35,973 nucleotides of DNA from Leptotrichiaceae bacterium (GCA_018059165.1 JAGOYM010000003.1:1-35973), one strand, 5' to 3'; positions 16,450 through 26,554 are shown, counted from the stretch's first letter. Numbers and translations are program-made. The notes: a model not told the origin generated them from the letters alone.

Positions 16450-17750
16450 TATTTTGTACCTCCTTCTTCTAACTTATCAACCATCAATTTAGAAACCTCT
16501 TTATGCCATAGAATTCCTGTGTGACCACCATACGGTAATATTATTTTATTTTTAAAAGTTGAATTAACATACGCAAAATCTTCTTTTGTCATCAACAAAT
16601 CATCTGCTGATGTTAAATAAATTATATTGTCTCCATTTGCTTTTATAAAATCACTACTTGATTTTAGTGAAAACATTTCTTTAAATTTTTCATATGTGTA
16701 AGTATTTGTGCTCAATCTTTTATTTACATATGGATATAATATATCTTTCGAATATTCTGCATATGATACTGATAACCCCTCTAAAAAGTAATTAGTTAAA
16801 GAATCAAAACGCTTAGGCGGTTTATTTCCTTTTAATATCCTATCTCCTTTTCCTTCGAACATTTCTCCTGAAAAAGTCATATTTGCAGAGTAGAATCTAA
16901 ATAGCAATCCTATCATTACTTCTAAATCTTTATCTCCTAATTCTGATCTTGCTAATATGTTTTGTATGTTTTCAGGATTCATATCTTTCATTTGAATAGA
17001 ATCGTCGAATAATATTTTTTTAAATATAGTATCAATATACTTTTCAAGTGTAGATGCATCATAAATACCATTTTTTACTAGATAATTATCAAGTATTTTT
17101 GATGATGTTAAAATATCTACTGGAGTATTAAGTAGTAAAGATTTCTTTATATTTATTTTCTTTTTCTGTGAATCTAATTCATGAATTTTAAGAGATTGAA
17201 ATCCCCCTAAACTAAATCCACCAATATATGTATCAGATACATCCATTCCATCTTTCTTTTGCTTTCCTATTTCATTTGCAATTATATCGTAAAGATTATA
17301 TACATCATCTGTCATATTTCCACTATACGAATTGGTACTTTGACTAACAATATAAGGTAGTGTACTTGTTGAACTGAATGTTAATACATTGTAACCTCTA
17401 TCATAGAATACATTTGCCATATATAATGCATATGAACCGTTATATAGTGATCCTGTCCCTGATATGATTACCATCAATGGAGCCTTTTCCTTCTGTTTCC
17501 AAATTCCATATTCATAGTTTTCCCATTGTCTGAGGACATCCGGGATTTTTTTTGTTGTCTTAACAACTCCTATTTTAGGTCCTTTTGGATCTTTAAATAC
17601 ATAAAAATCTTTTTTAGGAGTTCCTAGTACCGTTGCTTGAACCGCACTATTTTTGTATGGATAATCTTTTAATAATTCCTTGTAATCTACTTCTGATATT
17701 GACAATGTTGAAAATAATATTGCCATAATCAATAATACTAATTTTTTCAT
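16449..17750 (-). CDS. Exported alpha/beta serine hydrolase coupled to mlaA
   Basis: A 433-residue protein with a signal peptide (1-19, ending near SIS-E). The alpha/beta-hydrolase parts are visible: oxyanion-side VIISGTGS (94-101), nucleophile elbow GFSLGG with S180, an acid in SADD (D383/D384) and the histidine H410 in GGHTG. A helical insertion of about 170 residues (200-370) between nucleophile and acid would form a lid, as in lipases. It lies 27 nt after smc and shares one base with mlaA, so a periplasmic lipase or phospholipase acting with MlaA is an attractive inference; the substrate cannot be read from the sequence. AGAGAGG precedes the ATG. Confidence 0.8.
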   Translation of the reverse strand: MKKLVLLIMAILFSTLSISEVDYKELLKDYPYKNSAVQATVLGTPKKDFYVFKDPKGPKIGVVKTTKKIPDVLRQWENYEYGIWKQKEKAPLMVIISGTGSLYNGSYALYMANVFYDRGYNVLTFSSTSTLPYIVSQSTNSYSGNMTDDVYNLYDIIANEIGKQKKDGMDVSDTYIGGFSLGGFQSLKIHELDSQKKKINIKKSLLLNTPVDILTSSKILDNYLVKNGIYDASTLEKYIDTIFKKILFDDSIQMKDMNPENIQNILARSELGDKDLEVMIGLLFRFYSANMTFSGEMFEGKGDRILKGNKPPKRFDSLTNYFLEGLSVSYAEYSKDILYPYVNKRLSTNTYTYEKFKEMFSLKSSSDFIKANGDNIIYLTSADDLLMTKEDFAYVNSTFKNKIILPYGGHTGILWHKEVSKLMVDKLEEGGTK

Positions 17751-17777
17751 ATTAACCTCTCTTCTTTTAAATAACCA

Positions 17778-20700
17778 TTACACATCAACAGATACGATTC
17801 TCGATTCTCCAATCTCTTTATTCATTGTAACCCCGTATAATCTATGAGAACCTTTCATAGTTTCTTTATTGTGTGTTATTAGTATAAACTGTGACTTACT
17901 TATAAATCCATTTAGTAAGCCTACTATTTTTTTAGTATTAGTTTCATCAAGTGCCGCTTCGATCTCATCAAAGAACGTAAACGGACTTGGCTTAAACATA
18001 AATATTGCCATTATAAACGATACTGCTAACATCGATTTTTCTCCACCTGATAGTAACATTAAAGTTTGTTCTGGTTTATTCTTATATTTTACACTAAGTT
18101 CTAGTCCAGTTTCAAGTAAATTTTCATAATCATTTATCTTAATTTCTCCCCGAGCCCCATTCAGTATCTCTTTGCACATGTATTCAAAGTTTTTATTTAT
18201 TTCTTCAAATGCATTTGTAAATTTAAATACTATATCTTTTTCTATATTTCTTATGAGTTCTAATAGTGATTCTCTACTTTCTAATAGATCTCTTTTCTGA
18301 TCTACTAATTCATTGTATCTTTTTTCTTCTTTATCAAATTCTTCTATCGATGCTAAATTTACACTTCCAATATCCATTCTTGTTTTTTCATTCATAGATA
18401 ATTTTCGTCTTATTGCTTGAAATTCATTTTCTTCCGTGAGTGCTTTGTAATCCTCATCTTGTAAGACTTCCTCAACGTTTACATCTTCTAATTCGATTTC
18501 TAGATATTCTATATCTTTTTCTACTTTTGATACTGCTTCTATTAATTTTTCGTGTTCATTTTTTTGAAGTATTATTTTTGTTTCAATATCTTTAACATCT
18601 GATATCAATGATCTTTCCAGAGTCTCAAATTCTTTTATTTTCTTTTCATTCTCTCTAATTTGAATCATTAAATTATCATTCTTAGTACTTTTCTCTTCTA
18701 TTTCTCTTGATTTCACCTGATATTGGCTATCTAAATTTAACTTTTCTTTGTCTTTATCTCTCTCAAAATCATCAATTTCTTGTTTCTCATCAACAAGTTT
18801 AGTGTAATCATCGTTTATTTCAGTATACCGTTGATCATAATTATCATACTTCTCTTTCAAAATTGCATATTCTATATTTAATTCACTTAATTTGTTAGCT
18901 AAGTCACTTGAGCTTTCAATGACTGTTAATTCTTTATTCAATAACTCTAGAAGTTTGTTATTCTCATTTATTGAGTAGTCTACGTTATTCAGTATCTTTT
19001 TGTTTTCTTTTATTTTGTTTTCCTGTTTCTCAATAAATTCTGTATTATCTTTTTCCTCATAAATAAGAGTATTTAATTCTCTACTATACTTATTAAACTC
19101 TATTCGTTTTTCTTCGAAGTGCTTATTATAGTCTTTATAGTTGTTGTCTATTTTATCAAATTCTACTTTATCTTTTTCTATTGTTGACTTTAATTTAGAT
19201 ATTCCATCTTCTATTTCTTTTATTTTTAAAGATACTATTTCTTTATTCTTAAATATTGTTTCCAGCTTTAATTTAATGCTGCTAAGCTCTTTCTTTCTTT
19301 CAATCATTTCATCTTTTCGTTTCTGTAAATGACCACCTGTCATTCTTCCACGAGATGTTATTATATCTCCTTGAAGTGTTACAATTCTGTCATTATATCC
19401 TTTTTTAAGTAATGCTGTTCCCACTTCTAAATTTTCTACGATTATTGCATTTCCATATATAAACTCTACAATTCTAGATATACTGGTATCATATTTCACT
19501 ATATTTCTAGCATATCCAATAACCCCTTTTTCTTTTGGTAAGTCATTATTAATCTTTCCTACCTTAACGCTCTCTATTGGTAAGAATGATGCTCTTCCTA
19601 TTTGCTTTGCTTTCAACTCATCAATACATTTCTTTGCAACACCTGTTGTCTTTGTCACAATATCTTGAAACGAACCTCCTGATAATACTTGAATAGCATC
19701 TTCATATCCTTCAGGTATATCAATGAGATTAATGAAGGCCCCGATTACACCATTTTCTTTTTTATCTAAAATATACTTTATACTTCGTGCAAATGTTTCA
19801 TTGTTTTCTATAATATTTTTATTTGCTCTTTCTTTCGAAAGTAAATTTTCTTCTTTATATTTTTCTTCATTTAAATTGTTAGTTTCTTTATTTTTTTCTA
19901 TTTCTAACTCTTTTAATTTTATTTCAGTTTCACTAATTTTGTCATTTAATTTATCTTTTTCTTCTAGATTAGTTTCATTTACTTTCTCAGCTTTCGCGAG
20001 CTCGTCCTGAACTCTAACAAAATCTTTTTCTAATTCAACTTTTTCTAATGAAATTGTGTTAATTCTAACATTTGCTAAGTTAATTCGTTTTTCTAAATCA
20101 TCATTTTCAGCATTCAACTTAATCTTATCAACTTCAAAATTTCTATTTTGATTCTCTTTATTTCTTATATTTTCTATTGTATTACTTCTTTTTTCTTCTA
20201 ACTCAACAACTTCTTTTTCAACTTCTTTTTTTGCTTTTTCTTTAAATAATAATTCATTTTTTATATTTTCTAGTTCTCTCTTTGACTCTTCTAATATTGC
20301 TGATTTTCCTGTTATATCTTCTTCTAATATTAGTTTTCTTTTTTGTTTTTCATTATATTCTGTATCAAGATTTGATGATTTATTTTTTATATTAGCTAAC
20401 TCTAATCTTAAATCTTCTAGTGACTTAAATAATAGCATATTACTTTCTTTTTCTTCTTCTACTTTTGCGTAGATTTTTTCACGTTTATCATTTACATTCG
20501 ATAAATTTGACTGTCTTTCAGAAAATTCTTCTTGTATTATTTCTATACTTTTATCCAATTCATTTATTTTTTTATCATAATTTTCTTTTTGGTCTTTTTT
20601 TTCATTTATTGTATATTCTAGTACCATGTACCTTTGTGTATCAATTCTTGTTGTTAAAGTTCTATACAATCTTGCTTTTTTACTCTCATCTCTTAAATAA

Positions 20701-21308
20701 TCTACTCTATTATGTAACTCTTTTTCTACATACTCAATCTTATCAACTTCATTTTTTACTTCTTTTAATTTTTTTTCTGAATCTTCTTTTTCATATTTTG
20801 CTCTTTTTACACCAGCTGCTTCTTCAATTATTTCTTTTAACTCTTTAGGGTTAGAACTTATTATTCTTTCCACTCTTCCTTGTCCAATTATTGAATATGC
20901 TTGTTTCCCGATCCCAGTATCCATAAACAAACTATTTACATCTTTCAATCTAACTTTTCTATTGTTTATTAAATATTCATTTTCTCCACTTTTGTATATT
21001 CTTCTAGTTATTTTTACTTCTGTGAAATCAATATCCAAATATCTATCGCTATTTTCAATATGTAAACTAACTTCTGCCATTGATTTTGCTTTCTTATTTT
21101 TCCCACCAGAAAAAATAACATCTGAGCTTTCTTTTGCTCTTATGCTTTTATAACTTTGCTCTCCTAACACCCATAAAATAGCGTCTAATATATTACTCTT
21201 TCCACTTCCATTAGGTCCTACTATTGATGTTATCCCTTTATTAAATTCTATATATGTCTTGTCTGCAAATGATTTAAAACCATTGAGTTCTAAAGCTTTT
21301 AAGTACAT
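17778..21308 (-). CDS. smc: Chromosome segregation protein SMC
   Basis: A 1176-residue condensin ATPase that compacts and segregates the chromosome. The head has Walker A GPNGSGKSN (31-39) and, at the other end, signature LLSGGEKSML (about 1083) and Walker B FTFFDEIEAALDETN. Two long coiled coils (about 170-500 and 670-1010) flank the hinge (about 520-660), which contains GVIGAFINLIDIPEGYE and SRGRMTGGH. Length is standard. The partners scpA and scpB, and the frequent neighbour ftsY, are not next to it; instead it follows the epimerase gene by 33 nt and precedes the hydrolase by 27 nt. Shine-Dalgarno TGGAGATGAG precedes the ATG. Confidence 0.97.
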   Translation of the reverse strand: MYLKALELNGFKSFADKTYIEFNKGITSIVGPNGSGKSNILDAILWVLGEQSYKSIRAKESSDVIFSGGKNKKAKSMAEVSLHIENSDRYLDIDFTEVKITRRIYKSGENEYLINNRKVRLKDVNSLFMDTGIGKQAYSIIGQGRVERIISSNPKELKEIIEEAAGVKRAKYEKEDSEKKLKEVKNEVDKIEYVEKELHNRVDYLRDESKKARLYRTLTTRIDTQRYMVLEYTINEKKDQKENYDKKINELDKSIEIIQEEFSERQSNLSNVNDKREKIYAKVEEEKESNMLLFKSLEDLRLELANIKNKSSNLDTEYNEKQKRKLILEEDITGKSAILEESKRELENIKNELLFKEKAKKEVEKEVVELEEKRSNTIENIRNKENQNRNFEVDKIKLNAENDDLEKRINLANVRINTISLEKVELEKDFVRVQDELAKAEKVNETNLEEKDKLNDKISETEIKLKELEIEKNKETNNLNEEKYKEENLLSKERANKNIIENNETFARSIKYILDKKENGVIGAFINLIDIPEGYEDAIQVLSGGSFQDIVTKTTGVAKKCIDELKAKQIGRASFLPIESVKVGKINNDLPKEKGVIGYARNIVKYDTSISRIVEFIYGNAIIVENLEVGTALLKKGYNDRIVTLQGDIITSRGRMTGGHLQKRKDEMIERKKELSSIKLKLETIFKNKEIVSLKIKEIEDGISKLKSTIEKDKVEFDKIDNNYKDYNKHFEEKRIEFNKYSRELNTLIYEEKDNTEFIEKQENKIKENKKILNNVDYSINENNKLLELLNKELTVIESSSDLANKLSELNIEYAILKEKYDNYDQRYTEINDDYTKLVDEKQEIDDFERDKDKEKLNLDSQYQVKSREIEEKSTKNDNLMIQIRENEKKIKEFETLERSLISDVKDIETKIILQKNEHEKLIEAVSKVEKDIEYLEIELEDVNVEEVLQDEDYKALTEENEFQAIRRKLSMNEKTRMDIGSVNLASIEEFDKEEKRYNELVDQKRDLLESRESLLELIRNIEKDIVFKFTNAFEEINKNFEYMCKEILNGARGEIKINDYENLLETGLELSVKYKNKPEQTLMLLSGGEKSMLAVSFIMAIFMFKPSPFTFFDEIEAALDETNTKKIVGLLNGFISKSQFILITHNKETMKGSHRLYGVTMNKEIGESRIVSVDV

Positions 21309-21341
21309 CTCATCTCCATTTTCTTTTATTTCAAACTTTTA

Positions 21342-22271
21342 TTATTCTGCGTATTCTTTTAATCCACTATCTAAATTGTATTTTGGTGACCATGATGTGT
21401 TTGTTTTTAATTCTGTATTATCAAGTCTCGAATCTCTTATATCACCAATTCTCGCATCTCTATAGTTAACATTTTTTGGATAATTGAAGTGTTTTTTCAT
21501 ACTATTAAATAGTTCATTTACTGATGTTTTTTCATTTGTTGATACATTAAATAATTTATTTTGTACATTTTCTGTTGCACAGATATAATTCGCATTTGCA
21601 ACGTCTTTTACATAAATAAAATCTCTTGTTTGCTCTCCATCACCATCAATAAATAATTCTTGATTCAATTTCATTCTATCACTAAATATTGAAACAACTC
21701 CAGCTTCTCCATGTGCACTTTGTCTAGGCCCATAAACATTAGCATATCTGAATATTATGTAATTAAGATCATACAGTGTTGAATACATTTGAATGTATTT
21801 CTCACCAGTCAATTTTGTTAATCCGTACGGTGCTATTGGTGTTGTTTCATCTGTTTCTTTAGAAACTGAAGACTTTGGAACACCATAAGTTGCTGCTGTA
21901 CTAGAGAATAATATCTTCTCTACATTGTATTTTACACACATATCTAGAACATTTACAATTCCAATAATATTCTCTTCTGCATCATATAATGGATTCTCAA
22001 CTGATACAGAAACACTTACTTGTGCTGCATGGTGAAATACATATGCAATTTGATCATTATCAACAAATATTTTTTCAAGATTATTTCTATCTCTAACATC
22101 AACGTTATAAAATTTTATTTTACTTTTTATTTGATCAAAGTTATTAATACTTCCACCAACCAGATTATCAACTATAATTATTTCATATTCTTCCGGCGCA
22201 TTAGCAAATTTATCAGCTATATGTGAACCTATGAATCCTGCTCCACCCGTTATTAATATTTTCTTAGACAT
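21342..22271 (-). CDS. NAD-dependent nucleotide-sugar epimerase (GalE/WbpP-like)
   Basis: A 309-residue extended short-chain dehydrogenase/reductase. It shows the NAD motif GGAGFIG (9-15), the HHAAQVSV segment (80-87), catalytic S123/S124 with Y149 and K153 (PYGLTK), and the substrate-side VYGPRQSAHGEAGVVSIF, close to UDP-glucose/UDP-GlcNAc 4-epimerases such as GalE and WbpP. The exact sugar cannot be assigned. The reading frame is open for 14 codons further upstream, but AAGGAGG lies 5 nt before the ATG at 22271, which gives the natural MSKKILITGG start. It is the last gene of the polysaccharide set, 16 nt after the sugar-phosphate transferase, and would supply an activated sugar to it. Confidence 0.88.
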   Translation of the reverse strand: MSKKILITGGAGFIGSHIADKFANAPEEYEIIIVDNLVGGSINNFDQIKSKIKFYNVDVRDRNNLEKIFVDNDQIAYVFHHAAQVSVSVSVENPLYDAEENIIGIVNVLDMCVKYNVEKILFSSTAATYGVPKSSVSKETDETTPIAPYGLTKLTGEKYIQMYSTLYDLNYIIFRYANVYGPRQSAHGEAGVVSIFSDRMKLNQELFIDGDGEQTRDFIYVKDVANANYICATENVQNKLFNVSTNEKTSVNELFNSMKKHFNYPKNVNYRDARIGDIRDSRLDNTELKTNTSWSPKYNLDSGLKEYAE

Positions 22272-22287
22272 ATTAACCTCCTTGTCT

Positions 22288-23571
22288 TTATCTACCTTTT
22301 CCAAATACAACAATGTTTATTGTCTTTAATATAACCATTATATCAAAAATAGTGTTGTTATGTTTTATATAATATAAATCATACTGTAATTTATTGTACG
22401 CATCTTCTACACTTGCTCCATACGGGTACATTACTTGTGCCCATCCTGTAAGTCCTGGTTTTACTGTGTGTCTTAAATTGTAATATGGCATTTCTTGCTC
22501 TAGTTGTTGAATGAAGAATTCTCTTTCAGGTCTCGGTCCAACAAAGCTCATTTCTCCTCTTATAACATTCCACAGTTGAGGTAACTCATCTATTCTTGTT
22601 GCTCTCATTATTTTTCCCCATTTTGTCACTCTGTTATCATTCTTAGTTGCCCATTGTGGACCATCTTTTTCTGCATCAGTCGTCATTGATCTAAACTTTA
22701 TTATTTTAAATGGTAAATTACCTTCCCCTATTCTCTCTTGTATGAAGAATATAGGTCCTTTTGATTCTAATTTTACAATAACTGCTGATATTGCTATAAT
22801 TGGCAACACTATGATTCCTATAATAAGTGAAAATGCTATATCAAATAATCTTTTTAGTTTTAAATTGAAATTATTGTGATAAATTTCAAATCCTGAATTT
22901 TCCAAAAACCATTTTTGATCAAGATGTGCAACTGGTAATTTTCTTTCAAATACTTCATAAAAATCAATGTAGTGATAGTACTGCAATCCTTGTAATTTAT
23001 ACTTTAATAACTGTTCAACCAATTTGTGATCTTTTAACAACGAATCTGTAAAATCAACTATTATATCTGGTTTCATAAGATTGTATTCAATATTAATAAT
23101 TTCTGTTAAATCTTGAGAATGCTCATTAAATACCGCCATAAGGTTATATTCATCACTTTCCTTCAAATTCTCTTTTAAGGTATTAGTATACTCATTTTGT
23201 CCGATAAATATTATTTTTAATTTCTCTACCAAGCCTACTAAGACAATGTATTTGAATACAATTTGAAATAAAGCAATCGTTCCAAACATTATAAGTGCTT
23301 CATTTATTCTAAATACTCCTGAAAATACTGAAAATATCATCATAAAAATATTTGTTGATATCGCTAGCATAATGTCATATGTCTTATATTTTGTTCCACG
23401 CATATTAAATACGTTAGAAACATAATATATTGTCAATGCTATTACTAATACAACCAAATTTTTAAATCCAATATTAGTATTTACAATAAATGTTAATAGT
23501 ACAAAATATAGTACAATGTTAAGTATAAAATATAAATATGTGAAGTTTCGTCTTACACCGCTTATAACCAT
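22288..23571 (-). CDS. Initiating sugar-phosphate transferase (polyprenyl glycosylphosphotransferase)
   Basis: A 427-residue inner-membrane enzyme that starts each repeat unit by moving a sugar-1-phosphate from a nucleotide sugar to undecaprenyl phosphate. The layout is that of the WbaP/WcaJ class: about four N-terminal helices (12-125), a cytoplasmic Rossmann-like part (130-225), a membrane hairpin (about 238-262) and the catalytic domain with KLESKGPIFFIQERIG, FKIIKFRSM, RIDELPQLWNV and MSFVGPRPERE, then PGLTGWAQV. The sugar is not predictable by eye. Its start overlaps the acyltransferase gene by 10 nt, with GAGGAG 9 nt before the ATG. Confidence 0.93.
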   Translation of the reverse strand: MVISGVRRNFTYLYFILNIVLYFVLLTFIVNTNIGFKNLVVLVIALTIYYVSNVFNMRGTKYKTYDIMLAISTNIFMMIFSVFSGVFRINEALIMFGTIALFQIVFKYIVLVGLVEKLKIIFIGQNEYTNTLKENLKESDEYNLMAVFNEHSQDLTEIINIEYNLMKPDIIVDFTDSLLKDHKLVEQLLKYKLQGLQYYHYIDFYEVFERKLPVAHLDQKWFLENSGFEIYHNNFNLKLKRLFDIAFSLIIGIIVLPIIAISAVIVKLESKGPIFFIQERIGEGNLPFKIIKFRSMTTDAEKDGPQWATKNDNRVTKWGKIMRATRIDELPQLWNVIRGEMSFVGPRPEREFFIQQLEQEMPYYNLRHTVKPGLTGWAQVMYPYGASVEDAYNKLQYDLYYIKHNNTIFDIMVILKTINIVVFGKGR

Positions 23572-24581
23572 AGTTTTTTTCTCCTCTTGTTTAATAGAAA
23601 TTCTATCAATTTTGCAATAATATATGATGTGATTACCGTGATTGTAAATGATATTATTATATAAAATGAGTAATTCATTCTAAGTTTTATATTTTGTTCT
23701 AATAATAATAAAATTATTGGATGAATTAAGTAAATATCAAATGATAATCTCGATCCTTCTTTTATTATTTTATCTAATTTTGTTGCCTTCTCCAAAATAT
23801 TTGTCAAATTGGTTCCAATGACTATTAAATATATTGTAATTGATTGAAAGAAAACTGTTATTGAATGATAATTGTAAAAATAATCTACTAATTTTCCACT
23901 TTTTTTTGTGTAGTAATATGATAGTACAACTGTTAATAATGCGAATATTAAATTGAACACAATAAGTGGTATTTGTTTTATTTTTCTTGTATTCAACAAA
24001 TAATACCCTAATATAAAGTACCCTATGTACTGCCCTAATGGGTTATAAATTTTTAAATTCAGTTTTGTAACAAATTCTATAAACGGAATTAATGACATAA
24101 AGAAAAACCACACAATTAAAAAGTACCATACATATTTATCTTCAATATTGTGAATGATTTTTCTCAAAAATGGAGCTAACAAATAGATTCCTAAAATCAT
24201 ATATACATACCACAAATGATAGAACACTTCACCTTGTAATAAACTTACAATAAAATTGTGTACTTGATGATGTAAATAATATACGTCTATTAAGTAATAA
24301 AATATACTAAATAATAAAAACTTTGGGATTATTCTAAGAAATCTTTTCTTGAAGAAGTCTTCAATACTCTCATCTTTACTTAATAGCAATGCACCACTTA
24401 CCATAAGAAATACTGGAACACATATTCTACTAATAGAATTGATTGCATTAGCAATATTCCAATCACTATTCGAAACAGTACCATATTTATACAAATCACC
24501 AGATACAACATGTATTAATATTACACAAATTGTAGCTATAAACTTCAATAAATTTATATTATCATATTTTTCTTTTCGCAC
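23562..24581 (-). CDS. Membrane acyltransferase (acyltransferase 3 family)
   Basis: A 339-residue integral membrane protein with about ten helices. The start NINLLKFIATICVILIHV carries the catalytic-type histidine of the acyltransferase 3 family (OafA/WecH/NodX), and RICVPVFLMVSGALLL with KKRFLRIIPKFLLF supports it. Such enzymes O-acetylate or otherwise acylate surface glycans on or across the inner membrane. The start is a GTG at 24581; the Shine-Dalgarno is weak, and no in-frame ATG lies near. The gene begins 15 nt after a glycosyltransferase and runs into the sugar-phosphate transferase gene by 10 nt, so it belongs to the polysaccharide operon and probably decorates its product. Confidence 0.87.
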   Translation of the reverse strand: MRKEKYDNINLLKFIATICVILIHVVSGDLYKYGTVSNSDWNIANAINSISRICVPVFLMVSGALLLSKDESIEDFFKKRFLRIIPKFLLFSIFYYLIDVYYLHHQVHNFIVSLLQGEVFYHLWYVYMILGIYLLAPFLRKIIHNIEDKYVWYFLIVWFFFMSLIPFIEFVTKLNLKIYNPLGQYIGYFILGYYLLNTRKIKQIPLIVFNLIFALLTVVLSYYYTKKSGKLVDYFYNYHSITVFFQSITIYLIVIGTNLTNILEKATKLDKIIKEGSRLSFDIYLIHPIILLLLEQNIKLRMNYSFYIIISFTITVITSYIIAKLIEFLLNKRRKKLWL

Positions 24582-24596
24582 TTTTGACTACTTTCT

Positions 24597-25364
24597 TTAC
24601 TTTTTTAAATTTTTTGTAACTGCTTTAACCGCATAAAATGTAAAATAGTACATCGATTTTAATAAAGATAACTTTTCATATTTTCTATATATTTCCCATC
24701 TTACTTTTGCTGCATCAATTTTATTACTTGATCTAGAATTACTTAGAACTCTGTACATCGCTAGTTTCTCTTTCAACCCATATATAATCTTAACATCTTT
24801 TATTATATCAAGCCACAAGACATAATCTTCGTTCTTATCTCTCTCTTTGAACTCTCTCTTACCAATAGCAGATACATCATATATAACAGTCAAGCATCCC
24901 AAATAGTTATTTTTCAGTAAATCAGAATACTTTATTCTTTCTATAACTATTATATCATTAATTCTGTCATTTGTTTCATTTACTCTTGTATATTCTGTAC
25001 ATGATATTTTTGCATCATGTTTTTTCATAAACAATAATTGTTTTTCAAGTTTTTCATTCATCCATAGATCGTCTGAATCAAGAAATGCAATATATCTTCC
25101 ATTTGCCATTTGAGTTAGTGAATTTCTAACTTTAACTACACCTTTGTTCTTTTCTGCCCTATGTATCTTTATTCTTTCGTCTTTTGCTGCATATTCTTCC
25201 ATGATTTGATAACTACTATCTTTTGAACAGTCATCCATTATAAGTAATTCCCAGTCTTTATATGTTTGATTTATTACTGACTCAATAGATTGTCTTATAT
25301 ATTTCTCAACGTTATATACCGGCATTATAATTGAGACTAATTCATTGTGTATTCTATTTTCCAC
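24597..25364 (-). CDS. Family 2 glycosyltransferase
   Basis: A 255-residue cytoplasmic GT-A enzyme. It begins with VSIIMPVYNVEKYI and INQTYKDWELLIMDDCSKDSS, and has the metal-binding FLDSDDLW (about 95-98), all typical of GT2. The C-terminal end (FTFYAVKAVTKNLKK) may touch the membrane. Donor and acceptor are unknown. An ATG at 25373 would add three residues but its Shine-Dalgarno would abut it; AAAGGA sits 8 nt before the GTG at 25364, so I prefer that. Either way the gene overlaps the end of the TagF-like gene by 11-20 nt, a sign of tight coupling. Confidence 0.88.
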   Translation of the reverse strand: MENRIHNELVSIIMPVYNVEKYIRQSIESVINQTYKDWELLIMDDCSKDSSYQIMEEYAAKDERIKIHRAEKNKGVVKVRNSLTQMANGRYIAFLDSDDLWMNEKLEKQLLFMKKHDAKISCTEYTRVNETNDRINDIIVIERIKYSDLLKNNYLGCLTVIYDVSAIGKREFKERDKNEDYVLWLDIIKDVKIIYGLKEKLAMYRVLSNSRSSNKIDAAKVRWEIYRKYEKLSLLKSMYYFTFYAVKAVTKNLKK

Positions 25365-26541
25365 ATAAACCATCCTTTATGATTTCATAAATTCTTTCGC
25401 AGTTCTCTTTATCTTCATATTTAAGATATTTTTTTCGTAGTTTCTCATTTACTTCTTCATACTTTTTATCATATCGAAAGTTTCTTTTACTTATTTCAAT
25501 AATCTCATTAACACAATCATCCATTGTATATACTGGTTGTCCAAACAGTCCATTATCTAAGTCTACATAAGATCCTACTTTTTGTTGATATTCTTCTTTA
25601 TCAAACTGAAAAAATAATATTGGTTTGTTCATATAATAAAAATCATACGCAACGCTTGAATAATCAGTTATCAACAACTCAGCCTTCATAAGTTCTTCTG
25701 TTATATCTGCGTCAATAGGTAGTATTATTACATTTTTACTAAGTTCAGCTTTTTTAAAATTATCTAAATACGCTTGCATTAGTTGATGTATATATATGCT
25801 AAGTTGCATTCCTTGTTCTTCTAAATATGAAGTAAGTCTATCGTTTGTTATAAGTCCAATAATATTCTCAAAATATTCTGTATCTTCAATTTTTGTGTTT
25901 TCTGGTCTTATCCAATTACGCCAAGTTGGCATAAATAATATTGATTTGCTATTGTCATCTATATCATATAATTTATCATATCGAGGATATCCAGTTACTT
26001 TTATTTTCTCATCATCTATTTTCCAATCGTCTCTTTTTATTGCTTTCTCAAATTCTGAGTCACAAATATTTAAATCGTATGACTGGATCAATTTTTCTAT
26101 TATTTTCTCTAACTTTGGCTTCATCGGAAGTCTTTTTTTAAATCCAACTGTTCCATGGTTTAGAAATACTTTGTATACTTTTTTGTGAAAATGATTAATA
26201 AATGGGACTACAAATAAATTAGGGACTATATCTGCTGATATTGAATGAGAAAATAATACTACTTTTGCATTCATAAAATATAAATATGCATCTATACTAC
26301 CTTTAACTAAGACATTTCCTGGTATTCTATCAAATACTAAACTATTCGCATTTGCTACCCAAAATACTTCTACCCCATCTATTTGTTCTTTCGTTCTTAA
26401 ATATTCATATATCGCTCTTCCATTATCAACATATAGATCTCCTGCATTACCACCAACAATCCAAATATTTCTGCCCTTAAAGCTGTGTTTCCTGAATGGA
26501 TATATGATGTATGCTAATATCATATTTATAAGAAATTTCAT
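25354..26541 (-). CDS. CDP-glycerol glycerophosphotransferase (TagB/TagF-like)
   Basis: A 395-residue enzyme that transfers glycerol phosphate from CDP-glycerol to a lipid-linked acceptor. The N-terminus (1-17) is hydrophobic and likely membrane-associated. Family motifs are FLNHGTVGFKKRLP, ILFMPTWRNWIRP (about 201-213) and LLITDYSSVAYDFYYMNKPI (about 312-331), the last carrying the conserved D-Y-S-S and Y-D. These proteins build teichoic acids in Gram-positives but also occur in Gram-negative capsule loci with glycerol phosphate. The family covers both primases and polymerases, and other polyol phosphates are possible. AAGGGG precedes the ATG. It lies 13 nt after a GT2 gene. Confidence 0.9.
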   Translation of the reverse strand: MKFLINMILAYIIYPFRKHSFKGRNIWIVGGNAGDLYVDNGRAIYEYLRTKEQIDGVEVFWVANANSLVFDRIPGNVLVKGSIDAYLYFMNAKVVLFSHSISADIVPNLFVVPFINHFHKKVYKVFLNHGTVGFKKRLPMKPKLEKIIEKLIQSYDLNICDSEFEKAIKRDDWKIDDEKIKVTGYPRYDKLYDIDDNSKSILFMPTWRNWIRPENTKIEDTEYFENIIGLITNDRLTSYLEEQGMQLSIYIHQLMQAYLDNFKKAELSKNVIILPIDADITEELMKAELLITDYSSVAYDFYYMNKPILFFQFDKEEYQQKVGSYVDLDNGLFGQPVYTMDDCVNEIIEISKRNFRYDKKYEEVNEKLRKKYLKYEDKENCERIYEIIKDGLCGK

Positions 26542-26554
26542 TTTTTACCCCTTA

